This document shows positions 14,397 through 17,903 of a stretch of DNA of 17,903 nt, piece after piece. The notes beneath the pieces were generated by a model. The model was not told where the DNA came from. It was given only the letters and a program-made list of their open reading frames with translations, and ran no database searches. Source of the DNA: Acetobacteraceae bacterium. GTDB lineage: Bacteria; Pseudomonadota; Alphaproteobacteria; Acetobacterales; Acetobacteraceae. Where the stretch lies: positions 1 to 17,903 of the forward strand of contig JANXRT010000041.1 of the NCBI GenBank assembly GCA_025356735.1, in the 5' to 3' direction. The position numbers were made by a program, and so were the translations under genes. The stretch's first letter is position 1, and every line of letters begins with the position of its first letter.

Positions 14397-15409
14397 TGCT
14401 GAAACTCGAGAATTACCGCGGCGTCACCGGCGCGCAGAAGGCGGCGATCCTGATGATGACCTTGGGCGACGAGCCTTGCGCGCGGCTCTTCACCCTGATG
14501 CACGAGGACGAAATCAAGGAGATCTCGTCGGCGATGTCGCAGCTGGGCTCGATCCGCGCCGACATCGTGGAGCGCCTGTGTGCCGACTTCATCGAGAGCA
14601 TGGGCAGTTCCGGTAACCTGGTCGGCAGCTACGAAAGCACCGAGCGGCTGCTGCAGAAATCGCTGCCGCGGGACCGCGCGGCGCAGATCATGGAGGAAAT
14701 CCGCGGCCCGGCCGGCCGCACGATGTGGGACAAGCTCGGCAACGTGCATGAGGCGGTGCTGGCCAACTACCTCAAGAATGAATACCCGCAGACGGTCGCC
14801 GTGGTGCTGTCGAAGGTCAAGCCCGACCACGCCGCGCGCGTGCTGGCGATGCTGCCCGACAGCTTCGCCATGGAAGTCGTGATGCGGATGCTGCGCATGG
14901 AGAGCGTCCAGAAGGACGTGCTCGACGGTATCGAGAAGACGCTGCGCGCCGAGTTCATGACCAACCTGGCGCGGACCACAAGGCGCGACGCGCACGAGAT
15001 GATGGCCGAGATCTTCAACAACCTCGACCGCGCCTCGGAGGCGCGCTTCATGGCCGCGCTGGAGGAGCGCAGCCGGGAGGCGTCGGAGAAGATCAAGGCG
15101 CTGATGTTCACCTTCGACGACCTGGCCCGGCTATCGGGTTCGGCGGTGCAGACGCTGCTGCGCTCGATTGAGAAGGACCGCCTGCCGATCGCGCTGAAGG
15201 GCGCCTCCGAGTCGGTACGCGACCTGTTCATGAAGAACATGTCCGAGCGCGCCTCGAAGATGCTGCGCGACGACATCGAGGCGCTTGGGCCGGTCAAGCT
15301 GCGCGACGTCGATGAGGCGCAGGCAGCGATCGTGCTGCTGGCCAAGGATCTGGCGGCGCAGGGCCAGATCGAGATCAGCGAAGGCGCGGACGAGGAGATG
15401 GTCAATTGA
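14396..15409 (+). CDS. fliG: FliG, flagellar motor switch/torque protein
   Basis: FliG joins the MS-ring to the C-ring and interacts with the stator to make torque. The 337-residue product has the N-terminal FliF-binding domain (LTGAQKAAILMM-type start, here VTGAQKAAILMMTLGDE) and a middle armadillo domain. It also has the C-terminal torque helix with charged residues (LMFTFDDLARLSGSAVQTLL, then SIEKDRLPIALKG). The family motif EHPQ appears as EYPQ at 129-132. ATG at 14396 is preferred; a GTG codon at 14393 is also in frame and would add one Met. Overlaps at both ends (1 base with fliF, 4 bases with fliH) imply translational coupling. Confidence 0.96.
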   Translation: MLKLENYRGVTGAQKAAILMMTLGDEPCARLFTLMHEDEIKEISSAMSQLGSIRADIVERLCADFIESMGSSGNLVGSYESTERLLQKSLPRDRAAQIMEEIRGPAGRTMWDKLGNVHEAVLANYLKNEYPQTVAVVLSKVKPDHAARVLAMLPDSFAMEVVMRMLRMESVQKDVLDGIEKTLRAEFMTNLARTTRRDAHEMMAEIFNNLDRASEARFMAALEERSREASEKIKALMFTFDDLARLSGSAVQTLLRSIEKDRLPIALKGASESVRDLFMKNMSERASKMLRDDIEALGPVKLRDVDEAQAAIVLLAKDLAAQGQIEISEGADEEMVN

Positions 15410-16065
15410 ACCACGGCACGATTCTGACGCGCGGTGGCGGCGGTACCATCCTGTTCGCCGAGGATTTCGATTTTCAGGATACCGGCGGCGATGAAGCGCC
15501 AGTCGCCGCTTCGTCGCCCGCGCCGGTCCATGACGCCGAGGATCTGGCAATGGCCCGCATCGAAGGCTTCGAGGCGGGGCTCCTCGCCGCGCGCCACGAG
15601 ATCACGGCCGAGGACGAGGCTCGGCTGCGCCACGCCGTCGGAAATATCGCGGCCAGGCTCGACGAGGCGACCGAAGCCGCGCAACGCACGGCCGCCGACG
15701 CCGCTGACGCCATCGCGCTTCTGTTGCTGAGCACGTTGGGCGCCGTGCTGCCGACGCTGTGCGCCGCGCATGGCGATGCCGAGGCCGCATCCGTCGCCCG
15801 CGCCGTGCTGCCGGCGCTGAGCGCCGAGCCGGTGATCACGATCCGCGCCCATCCGCAGACCGTGCCCGCGCTGGAACGCGAGATCGTGCGCATCGATCCC
15901 GATCTGCCGGCACGCATCCGGCTAATGGTGACCGAGACGATGCTGCCGGGCGACATCCGCATCGCCTGGCAGGACGGCGTGGCGGCGCGCGACACGAGTG
16001 CGCTGTGGAACGAGATCGTTGCGGTATTGATCAGCAACGAACTGATGCCGTCGAACCCGTCATAA
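15406..16065 (+). CDS. fliH: FliH, flagellar export ATPase regulator (FlbE-like), TTG start
   Basis: FliH binds the export ATPase FliI and the C-ring protein FliN. Identification rests on position between fliG and fliN, where Caulobacter has flbE/fliH, and on its make-up. It has an acidic N-terminal segment (TILFAEDFDF), a helical middle rich in Ala/Glu (MARIEGFEAGLLAARHEI), and a C-terminal FliH-like region (VITIRAHPQTVPALEREIVR, with GDIRIAWQDGVAARD). Length 219 residues is normal. The start is taken as TTG at 15406, overlapping the fliG TGA, with GAGGAG upstream. The first in-frame ATG, near 15550, would remove about 48 residues including the conserved-looking FAEDFDF. Confidence 0.83.
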   Translation: MNHGTILTRGGGGTILFAEDFDFQDTGGDEAPVAASSPAPVHDAEDLAMARIEGFEAGLLAARHEITAEDEARLRHAVGNIAARLDEATEAAQRTAADAADAIALLLLSTLGAVLPTLCAAHGDAEAASVARAVLPALSAEPVITIRAHPQTVPALEREIVRIDPDLPARIRLMVTETMLPGDIRIAWQDGVAARDTSALWNEIVAVLISNELMPSNPS

Positions 16066-16078
16066 GGAGCCCGTCGCC

Positions 16079-16405
16079 ATGGCCAATGAGATGGAACTTG
16101 CTGAATTGACCGAGGGCAGCGCCACTGGCCCGGAGACCACGGCGCCGCGCGGCGCGCGCGAGCTCGACGCGGTCTACGACATCCTGGTCACGGTCAGCGT
16201 GGTGCTGGGCAAGGCGACGATGCAGGTCAGCCAGCTGCTGAAGCTCGGCCGTGGTGCGGTGGTCGAACTGGACCGCAAGCTGGGCGAGGCGATCGACATC
16301 TACGTCAACAATCGGCTGGTGGCGCGCGGCGAGGTCGTGATGGTCGACGACACGCGGCTCGGCGTGACGATGACCGAGATCATCAAGGCCGATCGGGCGG
16401 TATAG
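16079..16405 (+). CDS. fliN: FliN, flagellar motor switch C-ring protein
   Basis: FliN builds the lower C-ring, binds FliH to dock export substrates, and takes part in switching. The 108-residue product has a variable N-terminal 25 residues, then the SpoA-fold core: VYDILVTVSVVLGKATMQVS, QLLKLGRGAVVELDRKLGEA and IDIYVNNRLVARGEVVMVDD. It ends RLGVTMTEII. This matches FliN length and is too short for FliM. AAGGAG lies 9 bases before the ATG. It sits 13 bases after fliH and 10 bases before flbD. Confidence 0.95.
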   Translation: MANEMELAELTEGSATGPETTAPRGARELDAVYDILVTVSVVLGKATMQVSQLLKLGRGAVVELDRKLGEAIDIYVNNRLVARGEVVMVDDTRLGVTMTEIIKADRAV

Positions 16406-16415
16406 GAACTTCGAA

Positions 16416-17762
16416 ATGCGAGTTCTGATCATCGGATCGCTGGCCGGGGAGCTGGGGCAGGCGGCGCGGATCGCGATGGCTCGCGGCGCCAGGCTGGATC
16501 ACGCCGACGATGCCGAGACGGCGCTGGCCTGCCTGCGCGGCGACGCGCGGCTCGACCTCGTGCTGTGCGACGTGGCGCACGATGTTGGCGCCGTGGTTCG
16601 CGCCCTGGTGCGGGAGCGGATCGCCGTGCCGGTGGTCGCCTGTGGTACCGGCGACGATCCGGAGGCGGTGGTGCGTGCGATCCGGGAGGGTGCGCGCGAA
16701 TATCTGCCGCTGCCGCCTGACCCCGACCTGATCGCCGCCATCCTGCAGGCGGCATCGGGCGAAAGCCACGTCATGGTGGTGCGCGACCCGGCGATGGCGG
16801 CGTGCGTTAAGCGCGCCGAGCAGGTTGCCGGTTCGGAGGCGTCGGTGCTGATCCAGGGCGAGAGCGGCACCGGCAAGGAGGTGATCGCCCGCCACGTCCA
16901 TCGTCGCTCGCGCCGAGCCGGCGGGCCGTTCGTCGCGCTGAACTGCGCCGCCATCCCCGACAACCTGCTCGAGTCCGAACTGTTCGGCCACGAGAAGGGC
17001 GCCTTCAGCGGCGCCGTCGCCCGGCGCATCGGCAAGTTCGAGGCGGCCGACGGCGGCACGCTGCTGCTCGACGAGATCAGCGAGCTCGACATCAGGCTGC
17101 AGGCGAAACTGCTGCGTGCCGTGCAGGAGCGCGAGATTGACCGGCTGGGCGGCACCGGGCCGACCCGGGTCAACGTCCGCATACTGGCGACCACCAACCG
17201 GGACCTCGCCCGCGAGGTGACGCTCGGACACTTCCGCGAGGATCTGTATTTCAGGCTCAATGTGGTGGCGCTGCTTGTGCCGCCGCTGCGTGAGCGTCCG
17301 GCCGACATCGCAGCTCTGGCCGAGCATTTCGCGCGGCGCTACGCCGAAGTCAATGGCCTGCCGTTCCGGCCGGTTTCGCCGGCGGCGCTGGCGCGGCTGC
17401 TGGCGCATGGCTGGCGCGGCAACGTGCGCGAGCTGGAGAACACGCTGCATCGCGCGGTCCTGCTGGCGGACGGCGCGGAGATAGCGGCGGCGGCGATCGA
17501 GGTCGGCGGGATGGATGCGCGGATCGAACCGGCGGCCGCCATGCCTCCCGCGACACGCTCGCTTGCCGGCCGGCGGATGGACGATGTCGAACAGGACCTG
17601 ATCCTGCAGACTCTGGGCCATACGCTCGGCAACCGCACCCATGCCGCGACCCTGCTCGGCATCTCGATCCGGGCGCTGCGCAACAAGCTGCGCGACTACA
17701 CGCATTCGGGTGTCGCCGTGCCGCCGCCGGCCAATGGCCTGGCACACGTCATGGAGGCCTGA
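16416..17762 (+). CDS. flbD: FlbD, NtrC-family sigma-54 activator of flagellar genes
   Basis: This 448-residue protein has the three parts of a sigma-54 activator. A receiver-like domain (1 to about 115) keeps an Asp at 52 but has GS at 7-8 where the acidic pair should be, and LPLPP in place of the conserved Lys region. The AAA+ domain (about 125-355) has Walker A GESGTGKE at 148-155, Walker B LLLDEI with D219-E220, FREDLYFRLNV, and sensor II GWRGNVRELEN. Its sigma-54-contact loop reads GAFSGA (195-200), not the usual GAFTGA. A Fis-type helix-turn-helix lies near 395-430 (AATLLGISIRALRNKLRDY). Caulobacter FlbD also has a divergent receiver and is controlled by FliX, which is not in this window. 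Position between fliN and flhA and the sigma-54 promoters at 10337-10533 support the role. Its AGGAA ribosome site touches the fliN stop. Confidence 0.93.
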   Translation: MRVLIIGSLAGELGQAARIAMARGARLDHADDAETALACLRGDARLDLVLCDVAHDVGAVVRALVRERIAVPVVACGTGDDPEAVVRAIREGAREYLPLPPDPDLIAAILQAASGESHVMVVRDPAMAACVKRAEQVAGSEASVLIQGESGTGKEVIARHVHRRSRRAGGPFVALNCAAIPDNLLESELFGHEKGAFSGAVARRIGKFEAADGGTLLLDEISELDIRLQAKLLRAVQEREIDRLGGTGPTRVNVRILATTNRDLAREVTLGHFREDLYFRLNVVALLVPPLRERPADIAALAEHFARRYAEVNGLPFRPVSPAALARLLAHGWRGNVRELENTLHRAVLLADGAEIAAAAIEVGGMDARIEPAAAMPPATRSLAGRRMDDVEQDLILQTLGHTLGNRTHAATLLGISIRALRNKLRDYTHSGVAVPPPANGLAHVMEA

Positions 17763-17765
17763 CAT

Positions 17766-17903
17766 ATGGCCGAGGCGAACGTGATCGCCGGAGGGGCCTG
17801 GCTGGACCGGCTTCGCGCCATCACCCCCGGCACCGATGTCGGGCTGGCGCTCGGCGTCATCGCGCTGCTGTCGGTGCTGGTGCTGCCGCTGCCGACGATG
17901 CTG
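17766..17903 (+). CDS. flhA: FlhA, flagellar export gate protein; N-terminus only, cut by window edge
   Basis: Only the first 46 residues are present. FlhA is the large inner-membrane component of the flagellar type III export gate. The visible part has a short polar N-terminus and a first transmembrane helix: TPGTDVGLALGVIALLSVLV followed by LPLPTML, the typical FlhA start. The ATG at 17766 lies 3 bases after the flbD stop, with GGAGG at the right distance inside the last flbD codons. Position after flbD matches the Caulobacter order. The frame is open to the window end. Confidence 0.9.
   Translation, partial: MAEANVIAGGAWLDRLRAITPGTDVGLALGVIALLSVLVLPLPTML

Noticed and set aside
13964..14995. 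Minus-strand open frame of 343 codons under fliF-fliG
   Set aside because: It is antisense to the conserved fliF tail and fliG domains, is His/Arg-rich and has no motif.
16383..17765. Minus-strand open frame of 460 codons covering flbD
   Set aside because: It is rich in Arg, Gln and His with no domain, and is exactly antisense to a complete NtrC-family activator, so it is a composition shadow.

Overview
The window is a GC-rich flagellar gene cluster from an alphaproteobacterium. The evidence is the gene set itself. flaF and flbT lie beside flagellin, and fliF-fliG-fliH-fliN-flbD-flhA is the order known from Caulobacter, with an FlbD-type sigma-54 activator between fliN and flhA. Long antisense ORFs under the real genes fit high GC. 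A Rhodospirillales/Acetobacteraceae-like source is a guess; the sequence alone does not fix the genus.

Left arm (1-10285, all minus strand, read right to left): flgE (hook), flgK and flgL (hook-filament junction), one short flagellin, flbT and flaF (flagellin regulation and export), a DUF1217 protein, a TPR-methyltransferase, and a TPR-glycosyltransferase cut by the window edge. Gaps are short or overlapping, so this is probably one late-gene operon of about 10 kb with a possible internal promoter before flagellin. The last two genes overlap by 7 bases. They look like a flagellin-modification pair: both carry TPR protein-binding repeats fused to a transferase domain, and the last resembles FlmG/OGT-type flagellin O-glycosyltransferases.

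Centre (10286-10580, 295 bases, no gene): a divergent control region. A consensus sigma-54 promoter faces left into flgE and a near-consensus one (one mismatch) faces right into fliK. Midway between them, about 106-112 bases upstream of each inferred start site, is a dense cluster of inverted repeats, the expected place for an enhancer bound by an NtrC-type activator.

Right arm (10581-17903, all plus strand): fliK (hook length control) and flgD (hook cap), then a 188-base gap with a weak terminator-like hairpin and a CtrA-box-like motif. After that come fliF, fliG, fliH, fliN, flbD and the first 46 codons of flhA, tightly packed with overlaps or gaps of 13 bases or less.

The layout suggests a hierarchy. 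An early operon (fliF to flhA) makes the MS-ring, switch and export parts together with FlbD. FlbD with RNA polymerase-sigma54 then fires the divergent hook promoters for flgE onward and for fliK-flgD, and flagellin with its modifying enzymes follows. No RNA genes, mobile elements, CRISPR arrays or integration signs were seen.
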